A model generated the notes under the pieces. That model ran no database searches and was not told the DNA's origin. It saw only the letters and a program-made list of their open reading frames with translations. The position numbers were made by a program, and so were the translations under genes. Below are positions 1 through 14,197 of a stretch of DNA of 64,000 nt, piece after piece. Source of the stretch: Gymnorhina tibicen (lineage: Eukaryota > Chordata > Aves > Passeriformes > Artamidae). The DNA lies in assembly GCA_013399875.1 (NCBI GenBank), contig VXAZ01007544.1:1383091-1447090 (forward strand), read 5' to 3'. Each line of letters starts with the position of its first letter. Position 1 is the first letter of the stretch.

Positions 1-2195
1 AACAACCCTGAATGTGACTCTTCTTATGTTTACCTGCAAGTTTGTCAGTTATTCTGAAGTGCACTGATTTATCTACCCATAATAGGGGACTTCAGGAGCT
101 CTGTGTGTTTTGTTACTCGAGGCTATAGGTGTATAAGACAGAGAATGTTTGCTTTAGGGCACCTGATCTGGTTCAAAACATGAAAGCTATATGATGTAAA
201 AGGCTAATTCTATATTATTTTCATTCAGCTGGCTCACATTTTTTTTTCTCCAAAAATAACTGAAGGGTTGAATTTGTGCCAATACTTTTCACTGGAGTAG
301 GTATTGTTCATCTTCACCATTTCATCTTGATACCAGAGCTAATATCATTTGTTCTCCTGTCTTTGGAAAAATATATACTGCCAAAATAAACTCTGTTCCT
401 GTGTAGTCTGGCTAATATGATAGAAGTACAGTCATCTGATCACAGCCAAGCTGGATCACATTTGTTTCATGCAGGATTGATTTTGCTGTTGATCACTAAC
501 AAAGACAGTATTTGTAACAGCAGGATTGCAGTGAAACTTGCCTCACTTGAAGGAAGGCTTTATGAATAGTCTTTTTTACTACCTCTTGATATAGCATCTT
601 TTGTCCCAGTAAGTATTGATATGAGCAAGTCTAAGGTCTGGAGAAATCTTTCCTGGCCCAACTGACATACCCTCTCCTTCCAGGCTGCAGCTGTTAGTGT
701 CCTCCACCCAAACGACCAAGGCATACACTTAACCTCAAACTGAAAAAGGAAGTAGTTTCATACCTGACAAGGGGGTAGTTTTTCATTTCCCCCACCCAAA
801 TACCACATGGGAAATTTGTTAGGTGGGTAGAGCTAATACACACCCCAAATAATCCCATGGTTGCTCTAGCAGCCAAAACATCTTACATTGTGTTTACACC
901 ATGTCCTCCTGATGAGCGGTGTCCTGGGTGAGGCTCTGTGGCTGGCTTTATTTTCGACATTCTGCAGTTATTTGTGTGTCATTTTCAAGAACTATATGAA
1001 AATGCTTTCAAGTTTTTACAGATTACTTTGGAAGGAACTGCTTTTACCTTCAACAAAAGAACAGTTTTGTTTCTTAACAGCACTCAGGATAAGCCAAAAA
1101 GCACTAATTTCTTCTCACTTGTAAAACATTTAACATATCGCTACCCACACCCTGTAATTTCAAGGCTCCTAGGATTTATATTTTAAAAGCATAATTGAAA
1201 CTTCTTGGCAAAGGCCCTATGACTTCCAGTCAAAATGGTAATAGAAGAAAAATTCTCTGTCTTAATGTAAAAGAAATACTGCCTAAATTAAAAGCAGTTG
1301 GTATTAGCTCTTTTTCCCCTATAATAATATCTACTATCAAGATGACAGCTAAAATATAAGGTGTTCTTGCATTTCAAGAAAGTATGAGAGGAGAAAGGAT
1401 TGGTGGGGCTATTTTAGTGATGCCACGTGGAACTCATAATATATTTTGTCAAAACAACTGTTTATTCATATACATAGGGAAATGTATTTTTAATTTATGA
1501 TTCATTCAAAATCTCATGCCTTAACTCATTGAATCATAATAACTCAATGCCTAAACTAGCACAGGAAAGAGAGTACAAAGGTTCATGTTGGGTGTGTTAT
1601 CCTGCAAGTGTAGTTTTCTTAATATTTGAGAATAATTTGAATAAATTCATCTTATTATCTCATTGCTACTTTCTGGAAGACTTGAGTGCTGGGGCATTGT
1701 TGAAGTTCAGCCTATTTTTCTTCATTACACAAAAGTATTGTAAAAGTTCTGAAGAGAACAGGTGTCCAGATCATACCAACATAGATCATACCAACATAGG
1801 AGGCACACTCAGCCTTCCATAGAATGCCGATTCTCACATATTGTCAAAGAAGAATAACTTAAAAATAGCAAAAATGGATCTAATAACAGCAAGATAGGAC
1901 AAACACTCTGAGTAACTATCTAACACCATAATCTGAGCCCAAAGGCATATCTACAGCTTTCTGGGCTGTTAACCTGGCATTTGTCTGAAGAGCTCCTAGA
2001 AACTCCCTGTACCTGTATTACACTGTCTGTTGTTCCTCCAGTTTCTGCCAGGCAGAAGGCAACAACCCCAGTCCAACACCTGTGGCCTCCAGTGCCACGA
2101 GTCTGGGGCAGCAGCATTAGTCTTTTCTCTTTGGAATCACAGGATTCTACAGTCATTGCCTGGCCCAATATTAATCTACTCTCCAGAACAATAAG
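1..2195. other. Unassigned AT-rich DNA, no gene seen
   Basis: Short open frames occur on both strands (all under 100 codons), but none shows a recognisable domain, codon bias or a plausible exon context. The one local structure is a 15-bp perfect tandem duplication near 1.78 kb, listed separately. I read the stretch as intergenic or intronic sequence. Confidence 0.6.
1768..1797. repeat. 15-bp tandem duplication, two perfect copies
   Basis: The unit AGATCATACCAACAT is repeated head to tail without a mismatch, followed by AGG. It is probably a replication-slippage duplication. No function is implied. Confidence 0.9.
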
Positions 2196-2199
2196 AATG

Positions 2200-2267
2200 C
2201 AGGAGTTTCACTCAATGATCCTTGTGGGTCTCTTCCAGATCATGATATTCTGTGATTCTGTAATTCT
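2200..2267 (+). mobile_element. CR1 LINE 3'-end fragment
   Basis: The segment reads as the 3' end of a bird CR1 non-LTR retrotransposon in sense orientation. It carries the conserved block TCAATGATCCTTGTGGGTC, then TCTTCCAG, and ends in short tandem units ATTCTGTG, ATTCTGTA, ATTCT at 2247-2267. CR1 elements end in such 8-bp repeats rather than poly(A) and are nearly always truncated at the 5' end. I cannot follow CR1 homology confidently upstream of about 2200. No reverse-transcriptase coding sequence is present. Confidence 0.85.
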
Positions 2268-3045
2268 CCTGTCCTACTCTGCCAGTGAATGCCTTTCTAT
2301 AATAGTACCTGACCCATAGTAATCCCTATTTTATACTCCACAGACAACAAATTTTTTTCAGTTTTTCTTGCAAGACTGTATTTTGCTTTCTTCATGTCTC
2401 ATTAGCTTACAGGAAGAATATTAAAAAAAACTTTAGTGTTGACGGTAGTTCATTTCCTGCTCAGCGCTGTTGCCCGTAGGCCAGAGACTGATGACATGTC
2501 TACAATACTAGATCAAAATGAAAGGTCAGCTCTGAATTTCAGTTATAGAAAGTGGTGTTTAAAAAAATGGTCTCTTCCTGCTAGGATCTGCATTAGCAAT
2601 TATACAATGACACAGATGCAATGGTAACTATAAAACAAAAATGTGAGAGTCGTGAAGGGGACAACATTTACTCACCAGTTTACCCAGAGCATTACAAAAT
2701 GCTATTGCAGAGGGGATGAGAATGATCACTAATCTTGTTGTGTTTATAACAATTCTCTTATATTAGCAGTCACTTATTGTAGGTAAATGAGAGATGGCCT
2801 TATAGGAGATAAGAAAAAATGTTAAAATCATGGTAATGAAAAGCCAAATGAAGTGCTGTGATTATTGTTATGAACTTTTTTTTTATGCTTTCCTCATCTC
2901 TGTAGTCTTGTCTGTAGTTGAACTCTAAAACCCTTAGGGCAAGGAAGCTGTTAATTCATCAGAGAAAGAGCTCTCTTTGTTCTAGATCCTGTATAATACT
3001 CACCAAATCAGCCTTAATCCCTTTAACGTAAATAAAAACAAAGAA
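2268..3045. other. Unassigned AT-rich DNA
   Basis: I see no open frame of note, no repeat family I recognise and no RNA gene. It is flanked by a recent CR1 tail and an old CR1 remnant. Confidence 0.55.
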
Positions 3046-3170
3046 AGGTATCACAGTTGTGTAGTATTAGAAGAGACTTCAAAGATACAGAAGTCTATCT
3101 GCTTGCCTTGAGGAAAAATAAATATATCTAGGCTATCCCTGATGAGTCTGTCTAACCCATTCCTAAAACA
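3046..3170 (-). mobile_element. Old, diverged CR1-like LINE remnant
   Basis: Read on the plus strand, the order is the reverse complement of an old CR1 3' region. TATCACAGTTG is followed by AGAAGAGACTTCAAAGAT, a CTGCTTGCCTTGAGG block and CCCTGATGAGTCTGTCTAAC then CCCATTCCTAAAA. The block order fits older CR1 families, but identity is low and the far end fades after about 3170. The call rests on remembered consensus features. A repeat-library search could reassign it to another CR1 or L3-type family. Confidence 0.55.
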
Positions 3171-5979
3171 GATTTCTCCTTTCAGAAGAGGCATGGGATT
3201 CTTTGGTTACTTTCTGAAGTCTCAGAAAGCCTCACTACTTATCTTTTCTTGTATTTAGAGATTGTTTACAGTAGCCCTGTGGATGGGAGAAGTAAAAGGA
3301 AATTTTGATTATGATTAAATGTTGCTTTGTTTTTTTGGTCAGGTACCTACATATGACACATGCAGATAAGAGAGCAAAGCCCTAAGTCTCAGCAATACAG
3401 ATTAAGAGAAAAAAACACATTTTATCTGTACCATCAAAATACTTCTGCTGTCAGTGCCTAGTTTCATAAGTGGCTATCACATACTAAGTTTTTTCCAAGT
3501 AGCTTCGAAGCAAAAACCCATGAAATATGTTTGTCAGGAACACAGTAAAAACTTGTATTATCTCTCCTACCCTTTCCCAAAGTTTTAATGCATGAAGTGC
3601 TCCCTTGTTTCCTGAGGACATCTGTGTGATTTTCATAGTAAAGACAACCTCTTATTGGTAATATGGATAGTGTGTCCTGATCCATAATTTCATTGTTCCT
3701 AACATCTACTCTTGAAACTCTAACATGAAAAATATCCAATTAAAAGGTTTTTTTAAGTTGTTTTCTACTTTATTTTGTATGCATATATATTGAAAACATT
3801 CTATGAAATAATCTATTGCAAAATAATATTTTGCTTTGTTTTTTTGCAGTTCATTGAACATGAACATATATGTCCTAATGTTACAGTTTGAAGGCTATTC
3901 TATGTAAATTCAGGTTAGTTATAACCAACAATGTGTGTTGACAGAAATCTACATCTAGCTTGCAATTAGGATACAGGTTTGGTGCATATACAGGCATAAC
4001 TGGGCTAGTTTTATCTTCTGATCATCTGCTTTGTTCATCTAAGGATGGCAGAAAACCCCCCTCCCAGAATGCTGGTCTTTCTGTGAGCCAAGTGTGCTTG
4101 CAGACAAACCTGAATACTTGGCAGCTGTATCCTATGGTATGCAGTTTTAGATTAAAACTAGCTGGTATGTGCTGCATGTGTTACAATTACACTTCAATCT
4201 GAAGCCCCCATATATCCTAAATTGAAACAGCAATGAATACTTGAGACTCAGAAATGATCTTCCATCTCTGGCCATCTGTGGGGCAGATGTGCAACACTTT
4301 TCTCACAGCTATAGCAAAACCAGTTTCAAACCCACCTTCCTGTTGTGCTTCTTCTAATCAACCCATTTCCAGACCTCGCTGCTGGCAGCAGTCGTATTGC
4401 ATGTTTGGTTTAATAGCTTTGCACCCCTGATATAATCCATCCCTTATGTGTGCACACATTCTCCCGGGCTCTCTTGGCAAAGTTCCTGAGGTGTACAAAG
4501 TAAACAGTGAGGAAGACAACAACTGCGGCACTGAAATGAAAGCGCACCTACTGAAAAGAGAAAGTGATGCAAACTGGGAAAATGTGGGGTAAACTTGGGC
4601 ACTGAAGCTATTGGAGCAGGAATGCTGGACTCCCAGCATATTTTAGGAGCATGTGGGTAGATTTTCTAAAAAAATGCCAACATAGTCCCTTCAACCTCTA
4701 TGATAACACAAACACACCCCCTACTGCACCAATAATCTAGAAGTGACTACATGTTCACTGCAAATAAAACATAAGGGTCTCTAGTGCACTTTGCTGTGTG
4801 TGTTTGCTTAACCACTTTCTTCCTCAAAAAGCTATAATTATATATATTATTATATAGTATTAATTATATTATTATGGAAATACTTTAGAGAAGAAAACAC
4901 AACAGGGTGCTACCATAATATAAAATGGGAGTTTTTAAATGAAAAACTTCTTTGTCATTTTCCACCACCTCGTCAAACAAGTCATCCAGTCCTCCACAGA
5001 GCAGACTGCACTTTGACACAGGATGCTGCTAAATGGAGATGACTCCCAGACAAACCTGTGTCCCTTCCAGCAAGCTATGTGTGCCACATAGTGCCCAGTG
5101 ACAGCACACACTAAAAAAGAGAGGCAGTTATGGTCAGGATGAAGCAGGAAACACTCAATGTGTTACCATTTAACAGCAGAAAGTGTGCTGGTTTTGTCTG
5201 ATAACACTTGAGTCAGAGCACTGCACATCATTGTCCTACAAACTACCTGGCTGCTTCTTCTATGGCTGCAAGAGGAAATAGGAACACATGGAGAAGGGAT
5301 CTAATTTATACCTTCACAGTTAAGTGAATTTTACTTGACACATATCTTCAGATCTCCTGATGAAAGGAATTATAAAAGTGAAAAATGTGGTAGTATATGA
5401 TTGCAACTGCTTGTTTTCCTGCTCACTATCTAGTGCATCTCTAGTCTGGGAATGCTGGGTACCATTTTCTTATAAATGTCTTGTTGCTTTGTTACTGCTG
5501 TATAATAAAAATAAAAAATGTCTATTGTTAATACGAATAAAACTTTTTAAGAGTTTTGAGTTTGCTTTGTGAAGAAATAATGAAAAAGAGAAGTCTTTAT
5601 GATAACCTTTTGCTAACCTGACTTGTAGATTTTGTTATCTGAAATAATCTTTTCGTCCTAGTTTGAATAAATAATTTTTTCTTTCATTTATTGTCCCATG
5701 AAGGACAAGACTAGTAATTGTAGATTCATTAAACAAGAATAGTTCCTGATATTGCATAGATATCCATTACAGTAGCATGTTGCATTCTGTTTGATACACA
5801 GTGCTATTTGCTAATGTTATTAATTCTACATTCAAATAAAAGTGAAATGGGTCAAGATTTGGGAACTGTAATCATATTTATGGGTAGCAGGATCCCAGCA
5901 TTTAAAGGAGAACTGCTAAAGTTTGAAGATTGAAAATGAGAAAGTTATATATATAATGTAAAGGACCATAGCCTGCCAG
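3171..5979. other. Unassigned AT-rich DNA
   Basis: I see no gene. An AT-only patch of mixed TATA and ATTA units lies at about 4836-4876. Open frames here are under 95 codons and uninformative. Confidence 0.55.
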
Positions 5980-6055
5980 TAATGCTAAAGGCCCAAACCT
6001 GCTCCTAATGGAGTTATCCAAGCTCCCTGACAGGAGCCCATTGGAAAGAAGAACA
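5980..6055. repeat. Possible ancient amniote palindromic-repeat remnant
   Basis: The words GGCCCAAACCTGCTCCTAAT and, further on, AGGAGCCCATTGG resemble the two arms of an old palindromic repeat family common in turtle and bird DNA. That family has GGGCCC-AATCCTGCTCCCATTG-type arms. Only scattered words agree, so this is a weak call that I could not distinguish from chance without a profile search. Confidence 0.25.
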
Positions 6056-6972
6056 GAGCCTAGTCTAGCAATGAATCACCTTTCCATATGAATTAAAATT
6101 GCTGGAGAGTATGCTCTGCACTTGGCAATCCAAGGAGTCTCAGCCAGGATGAGCAGCTCTGTTCCCTAGTTCTGCCCTTTCCATATGCAAGAACAGAAGG
6201 ATGCACACTCTATTTCAAACAGTTAAATACAGCCTTTGCCAAATGCAATAAGGCTGTTTGCAGATTGAAACTTTCAGAATTTCAGCATGCATTTTTTTCT
6301 TTTTTTTACCAATAAGTAAACATTGCACAACCCTTGAATAAAAGCCATGTTCCAGATTTTGCAAGAATTTTGAGAATCACATAGTTAAAATCTATTTTAT
6401 TCCCGTAATATGAGTTTCTAGGTGATAAAAGTATATGATCTCACACCACACTACATGAGATTCAAATTCTGTCTTCACACCTATGTAGTACTCTTAACTT
6501 CAGTAATGTTACATGAATACAGTGAAGAGCAGGGTTTGATCCAAGATGTTAAGATTTCTCAAAATTTTAAAAAAACAGACAGTGAGTCTCAATTTCTTTC
6601 TGGTGTTTATAATTATTTTTACCTCATATGTTATTTGTTTACTTATTAATTGAATTGATTCAGGGTTTTTTAATCTGCATTAGAAAATTATTAGGGTTTT
6701 TTTCCTTTAACTTTGTACAAGTGTTGTACAACCTTATTTTCAACATGTTTTCTTACCTTCCCTTTCAGCTTTTTACACTTCACTGATTAGTATGGATGAA
6801 ATTACTTTCAATGGGTTTTCTGCATCAGAAAGTTAGACAGTCAAAATTTTTCATCTAGACTCTCCCTACCAGCGAAGAGAGGCAGTGAGGGCAGTTGACC
6901 TGTCTTTCCTCACTGAATACAGGAGGAGTCTAGACAAAAAGCTTAAAATAGACAGCTATCTTAGGTAAATTA

Positions 6973-7000
6973 GCTAATTATCTTGAATGAGATAATTAGC
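6973..7000. repeat. Perfect 11-bp inverted repeat, 6-nt loop
   Basis: GCTAATTATCT and AGATAATTAGC are exact reverse complements around TGAATG. Each arm also contains a TAATTA core, the common homeodomain recognition word. The unit could therefore be a hairpin or a paired binding site, and sequence alone does not decide. Confidence 0.9.
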
Positions 7001-8311
7001 AAATAATGAAAATAAATAACTGCTATGCCCCCCAGGATGTTGCAGATGTTAACTAAGGGGCAAAAGTGCCTTGAAAATCCTGAAATATTTGGATATTGCT
7101 GCTTGGACATTTCTATTTCTTCTGACTCTTGCAAATAACTGTTTCATTCATTTTCTTTGAAATTGAGTATGACTGTGTGGTGGTCATATTCCACTTGCTT
7201 TCTTGCTTGTATAGGAAAAACCCCAAACTTGAAAATTTGGTGATAAAATTCAGGCTTTTGCCAGAAATATGAGGTTTCTAGTCTTCCAAGAGAAACCACA
7301 GTGTCAGAAGTGATTGGCCCATCCATCTCTGCCTTACCTTAATATCTTCAAAGATATCTTCAATATCTTTTTTGCTGGTTTTGTTCTTAAAGAGCCCTCT
7401 TGTTTGTCCTCTGTGTATATGATTATTTTCCTCATGGAGAAATAAGAATTTCTTTTACCTTTCTGTGCCCATGATTGTAGCTACTCGAACCCCCTCCTCT
7501 GTATGACCTTGAGCCTGCCCAAGCCTGGCACCATCCCTTGTGGCCCTGAGGTGCTCCAGAGTCTCATCACCTCTCTGCAATACAGTGTCTCATGTGCAGT
7601 CTCCAAAAATCCTAATACTCACATCTGTAGGGCTCTCTTTATATCTGTTACATCCTCTTGCCCGTTCAGGTTCCCCTGCAGTACTGCAGGAGAAAGACGT
7701 AAGCATGAGGAACGAAAGGGGAACCATTCAGAAGAGAAGGGAATTATGTTTCTGCAGAGAAAGGCAAGGCTTACTGGCCTTAAATCTTCTAACAGCTGAA
7801 GTGAGAGAGCTGGTGTTTTATGATATGACAAAGCAACATGAACCCTGATCAACCAGATGCAATATGTGGCTGCAGCTTGGAGAGGTACTCTATATGCCAA
7901 ATGCGTTTGTTCACACAGGAGGATAAAACACAATGTTTGGATGATCTTTCAAAAAGCTTCATCTAGTACTAAAAAATTTACTTCTCTCTGTAACACCTTA
8001 TAGTCAATCAGCAGCCAGGCCCGGTGCAGGACATAAAACTGATATAAGGGAGCACTCAAACAGACCAAGAGTGTGCTTGTGTGCACAAACCCACCACACC
8101 CACACACAGACGGTGGCAGGCCTTGCAGAAGCCTGGAGTCAGAGGTTCATTTTTCAGAAGGACATAGAGTGACAGCTGCAAAATATTATTCTGGATTTTC
8201 TTAGAGCTCCCTTTGTAAATCATGATTGATTGAAATAAACTGTCAACTACAATTTGTTAATTTTATGTGATTTATTACCAATGTCTGAATGTGAAAACTT
8301 GCTAGAAAAAA

Positions 8312-8327
8312 ATGTTTTATAAAACAT
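8312..8327. repeat. 16-bp perfect palindrome
   Basis: ATGTTTTATAAAACAT equals its own reverse complement. It is AT-rich and isolated, with no gene beside it, so it may be chance. Confidence 0.9.
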
Positions 8328-9161
8328 CGGTGATTTTTGTCACCATTAGTATTCTAGAAAAGCAATTTTTCAGTACTCAATCCTCCTGAATGCTTGTGAT
8401 GAGCAGCCAGGAAACTGACTACCACATGCCATACAGTAATGAGAACAGTAAATCAGCTACTAAGAAACTGTTAGCCTGTTTGAGACTCAGTTTCTAAAGT
8501 GGGAAAAAGGGCCTTGATAATAATTGCCATACTGGAGTTTAAAAAGAAGTCACATTTGGAAACTGCATTTACTGATTATACATAGAGGAGTGCATTTAAA
8601 ATAGCTGCAACAATTTGTACGTTTACCATCACAAGAGATTCCTGTCATAGGATGAATATTTCTCTTTAATGTAAATGCACTATAGAGCGCAACATTGCTT
8701 GAAAATAACATCACCAATTTAAGAGGAAAAGGACTATATTTGCCTCAGAAGACCAAGTTAAAAATTGAATTATGTGGCCTGAGATTTGAGCAGAAATCCA
8801 TGATTTGATGTCCTCAACAAATCAGGATGTGTTCATTAAAAGGTTTAATAGACTTTAGAGAGAATGGAAGTGCATACTGAGAGCATCAAGAGACTGAGAG
8901 TAAGAATGGAATGATATCACCTCCGTAAGCAGCACTATCAGCGCTGGGGTGGGTAATGCACTAATATGGGTTTCTGATGGGATGAGCCACAGCAAACATC
9001 CTGCAATACAATATGTAGGAACACAGAATACAGCTTCAGAAAACATCAACAGCAATTAGAAAGTGCACTGGTCTTCTCTTTAATTACATAAAGAATTCTG
9101 TGATAACCTGCTGTGTTTAGCCAACACCTAATATCCTGAAATATTGCCTTAAATACTTGTC

Positions 9162-9175
9162 TTTTTTTTTTTTTT
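9162..9175. repeat. Short poly(T) run
   Basis: Fourteen T residues are followed by CTTTC. No retrotransposon body was recognised on either side. Confidence 0.85.
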
Positions 9176-12100
9176 CTTTCCCCTGGAAAGAGACTGGATC
9201 TTACTAGTGACGCATTTGCAAGGAATGTCAGTTTGAATCTTTCCTATGACCCCAACACAGAGATATTCAGATTTAATGGACTCCTGGGAATAACTATGAA
9301 AATAAGTGTTACCCTCTTGAGGGGAATAAGGAGAAAGAGCATGCCCTGCACTTATTTTGAAATTACAGATCTGCATCTGTCTGTGCTGGCAGCTTCAACT
9401 TCAAATTGGAAAAGGTGGCACTACTTGTAACAGACTTGAAGAATTATCTGTTCCACTTATATCTGGCTCAGAGTTAGCCCTGAGAAGAGCTGCACAGTAG
9501 GTCCACAATAGCAGAAGGTCAAGAAAAGTGGGACCGGGGAATTTTACTGGAATTTAGGATTCCATACTAATGAGTTTAGAGAATATGCAGGCTGAGATAC
9601 TCTCTGCAAAGGAAGCCATATAGACTCAGAGCATTGCCATCAATTTAGACTTGTTTCCGTATTTCCTGCTGGCTGGTTATTAAAGTTCCTAATTTGTTTT
9701 TTCCCATGTTTTCAGTGAAGAGTGAACTTATCTGAATAAATGATAAAACCCCGTCTTGAAAAGTCTTTTTATGCTCTGAATTCACAAAATATTGTATTCT
9801 GAAATGTCAAATGTGTATTTAGGATGAGGTAGGGTTCCTCTAATTATTTTGTTTACATAATTAGATGCCAGGTCATTAACAGAAGACTCTCTTCTGAATG
9901 GTAGAAGATACATCAACAGTTCAACAACAATTGCACTCTAAAGATTTTGGTTTGCTTTTGTTCCTGATTAACCATTTTCACTGCAATCTGTGTGATTTTA
10001 ACAATTTCACTGTAGTACATGAAGATTTATGTATAATTTCAGAAAAAGAATCTGTGAGTACCCTTCCAAAAATAATAGTGGACCAAATATTGTAATTGAC
10101 CGACACCCTAAAATTTCTGTTGATCTTTTCTTTGAAAAATTCCAGTAGCCTATTATTTGAAGCTTAGGTTTGGAAATAGATGATAAAAAAGGTCTTTTGT
10201 ATGATATATCTCCTTTGCTGCTCCTGCAAAAACCCATCAGAAACATGCCACACCATGTTGTCTTTGAGAAAAGTCAAGCTTCTCTCCAAGAAACAGGGCA
10301 GCTCCCTTCCCTGTGCCTTTGGCAATCTCTGGTGCTGGATCCAAACCCTATGAAAGAGGAAACTGCTGCATGGGAAGATATGTTCACATTAGGGACAGAG
10401 AGATGGACAGGAGACAAGGATATTAGGAAAGAGGACTAGAGGGGAGACTTGAGCTGGGCTTTTACACAGAACCACAACAAAAAATTTATTGATCGTAATT
10501 AGCCACCCACAGAGGTCAAATGTGCAAGTCAAAATCTTATTTTTGAATGGAAATACCAGCCAAGCACCCACGAAGAAGCTTCTGCAGTCCCACGGTGGAG
10601 CAAGGACCAGAGGAAACATAGAGCTGCACTTGCTGCACATCTTCCCTCCCCATGTCACACAACCAAGGCGCACAAGCCACTCTAGGCTGTGACCAGTGTT
10701 CCCTGACATGCACCAAATAATCCTAAACTGAAAACACTGGTGCTGATAGAAGAAGCTTTCCTGTAAAAATTTATGTCCAAATTAGACACAGAGGTGCTAT
10801 ACAGGACAGAACACACTTCTCTGTCATAATCCCATCCTTGTCCTATTTTACCAAAGCGGAAGAAAAGTTAATGGCAGTGGAAATGGTGGTGTTTTTGTTG
10901 TTTGTTTGAAGTGGTCATTGCTTCCTAGGAATGGATCTGAGAGCACAGCCTTCACTTTACACAGGCCAACAAGCTCACCACATTTACAATAAGTTCTTAG
11001 GGGGCTGAAGATGAAATACCAGAAGCATCTGCCTCTGTGGCTTGCATGTACTGAAATTTAAGTGGATGCTGATTTGTGCTGACATTCCTATTTACTTTCC
11101 AAGGCTGTAATGACTAATACTTCTGTAGATACTATACTAAAAGCTTCCACTTTCTCCAACAATAAAATGTAAGGATTCATTCGAATTAGAAACCTCCTCT
11201 GGCCAATTATTTTGATATGTAAGGATGTTGTAAAATAAAGATTACAGAAAAATAATTTCCATTAGTTATTCTTATCTGATTTTTCCTTCTAAGACCTCTA
11301 TATCTATTGATGGACTGCAACTTTTAATTTGTAGTAAAAGAACTAGAAAGAAGATAAAGCGCGTTTTACTGTCAAGTTTAGGTATCATCCTAGCAGGACA
11401 CAAAATTGTAAATTGAATCCCCATGCTCTGCAACTGAAATTTAACACCTTGGAAATAATTTTTAGGTTTGTGTTCTTGGTTTTTTTCTTTTTCTCGGAAG
11501 AAATACAGGATCATCTGGAAAATATTCTACCCTTTGATCCAATACACATCAATTTTGGACCTACCTTAACAGCTTTAAGGGTGGAATTCCTTATTTCCAG
11601 CCTTCCCTCTGTTATCAGAACAACATAGATGGTTCTGTTTACCAGCAGTCAAATGATTTGCAGATGACAGTCAAAAAGGAATTTATAAAGTCTCTGTTCC
11701 AAGGAAAGCCATGATCCCCTTAGCTTAAAAAAATCTCCAAACTGACATTTCCAATATTTTCAAGAACGCCTAAAAATCTAAAGCTCCACCCTGAAGCTTT
11801 ACTCTTTTTTCTTCTCTCCTTTTGTTCCAGTATAGGTTCAAAATATTCCTATCCTTTGATTCTATTGTAAATATGAATTCACATTTCATATACAGAGCCA
11901 GAGTTCTTTGTAATTTACAGGTATTTTAAGGGTAAACTTGTTGTTTAGAGAACACCTCTTCTTCCCTTTAAACTACTCCGAAGAAGAGAGCCATATGAAT
12001 ACCAAGCTCTTGGCCTCTGTAATACTCTTCCTTGCATATGTGTGTTTTTATGGTCTGCTCTTGCAAACCTTGCTTGCTTTGGATAATCTTCCCTTACATC

Positions 12101-14170
12101 AGTATTTAAACAGAAGTGAATGGAACTTCTTACATAAGACATAATACTTGACATGAGCAGTGGATGATAAAGCCAGGCTCTTTGTAGGTATCGCAGGATG
12201 TGATTTTTCCCTTGTAACAATAGCACTTCAAAAGAAAGGGCAGGAAAGGAAGTGTCCTTTGAGCACCAGCCTTTTTGAAGCCACATTCTGAAGTCTCAAG
12301 TCCTAAATCAGTGTTCACAGCCTTCATGCAGAGAACAGATCACCTTTTACCATCCTGTAACTCTGCATTCATTTGTCAGTCTTTAGGGGCAATCATATTT
12401 GTGAATAGAGATTTCTTCTGAATTTTATTTGTCAGCATTCATTTGCAAAAAAAACTGCCTTGGGTTATTAGGTAGTAAAACCTAATATATAGAAGTGGTA
12501 TAACTCTACATATGTCAAAAAACAACAGGTATCGGATGTTATACACACAAAATCTTAACTGGTGTATTAAAAGAATTTTGCTCTGTTCAGCCTGCAAATT
12601 TCAGCATATGGTACAGTAACTATGTCCAGATTTTCCAGCTTTTAGGTATTATGTATGTGAAAATTCATATGAAAAATGGACAGGACACAGGATCTTTTTG
12701 GTATTGTACTTGAGAAGCATTAAATACAAACAAGTGTGAAACTGTAAGGAAGTTTCTTAAGACTGAAGACCATTGTTGACCCAAAATTCTTAAACACCCA
12801 GAGACTGATGCTTCTACAAACTTCACATAACTACTCAGGAAAAAAAAAATATTAAAAAAGAAGGGGAATACTTTCTTTCCTTCATGTCCTGTATGTTGAC
12901 CTGAGAATCAAGAAGACATCACTGATCTTGATTGCCAAGACCTTCATAAACCACAGGAAAGAAAAATACAACATACCTAGAAAAGGAAGCATCCTTCGAA
13001 AAGGTGACAATTCTTCACATTCTCTTTTTCTTGCCCATTAACACCGGTATCATTTGTCACTTAAATTTCAAAACAAAATAGGTTGCTCTTTTTTCCCCTA
13101 TGGAAAAATGTGTAGATTTTATACACACTTCTCAGAAATCAGGTTTTAAATGTATGCCAGAAACCTGGAGAAAGACCTAGAGCTTGCCCTAAAAGTAGGA
13201 ATACTCTTTGCAAAGGTGCTTGTTTCTAATTTGCGTGGCCAACGAGTTGCAGTGGGAAGTGTGGCACCCAGCCAAATAGATATGAGACAGCTTCCAGCAG
13301 AGGATGGATAGATGTGAGAAGTAAACCTGCTTGTCTTCACGAGCCTCCAGGGAAAGAGAACTCCAGGCTCTGATGGTACAACTCAGCAGTTCTTCCATAC
13401 ACACTGAGGTCCCCTTGGAGAGTCAGTCAGCCCCTTCTGTGCTGCATAAGTGACAAGCTGAGCAACCAAGACTCCGTCCTACCATTTTATTCATATGACA
13501 CTGTGAACCAGTCTGCAAGGAGTAGAAAATATTTAGAACCAGAAATAACTCCAGGTGAAGGCCTTTGATTGCCACATTAGGTTGCAAATCATAACAGGCA
13601 AGCACAAGAGAGCCCATAACCTTACGAAACACTCCAGGACAGTTAAATGAAAGACTTCACTTGCACAATTTGAGAAAAGTTCATCTCTAAAGCATGACAG
13701 AAAAACTCTTGCTCAATACTGTTGTTTTCATTTTAACTCAAAACGAATAAACAGACCCAAAGGAGTCTGGCTTTAGGGCAGATTGCCTGCATAGGTACTC
13801 AAGCAACACAGATAGCTCTGTAATGAAATGAAATCTGGGCAACTACTTCAGGGTACAGTATTCATTGTTCTGACACCTAAAGAAAAAACATTCCTCATGA
13901 ATTGCCTTATGAAGATGTATTTCACTCTCTTCTTACAGGTAAGAAGGTCTCAATACAGCACTAACTCCCAGGCCTGAGCATTGTCTTCAGAGGTGTAGCA
14001 GTAGGAGTCATCACACTGTGACAACACAAGAGATCAGATAACATCACAAGACCACGCAATACTGTATATTCTTGAAAAAAATACACTAAGCAAGAAAGAG
14101 TCCTTTATTTTTCTAGTAAAAGAAGCTGTTTCTTACACTTTGTTCTACATCTCACTAACGAAAACTTTAA

Positions 14171-14197
14171 TATATAAAATTATATATATTTTATATA
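14171..14197. repeat. AT-only inverted repeat, 10-bp arms
   Basis: TATATAAAAT and ATTTTATATA are perfect reverse complements around a 7-nt TATATAT loop. Cruciform extrusion or simple AT-repeat mutation could explain it. Confidence 0.9.

Noticed and set aside
2010..2195. Upstream extension of the CR1 fragment or a SINE head before it
   Set aside because: I could not match these bases to CR1 or to any tRNA promoter boxes, so the element is called only from about 2200.
4836..4876. AT-rich origin or matrix-attachment region
   Set aside because: Plain AT richness is common throughout the window and gives no specific evidence.
8470..8530. MIR-like fragment
   Set aside because: Only ACTCAGTTTCTAAAGTGGG and GATAATAAT agree, which is too little to list as an element.
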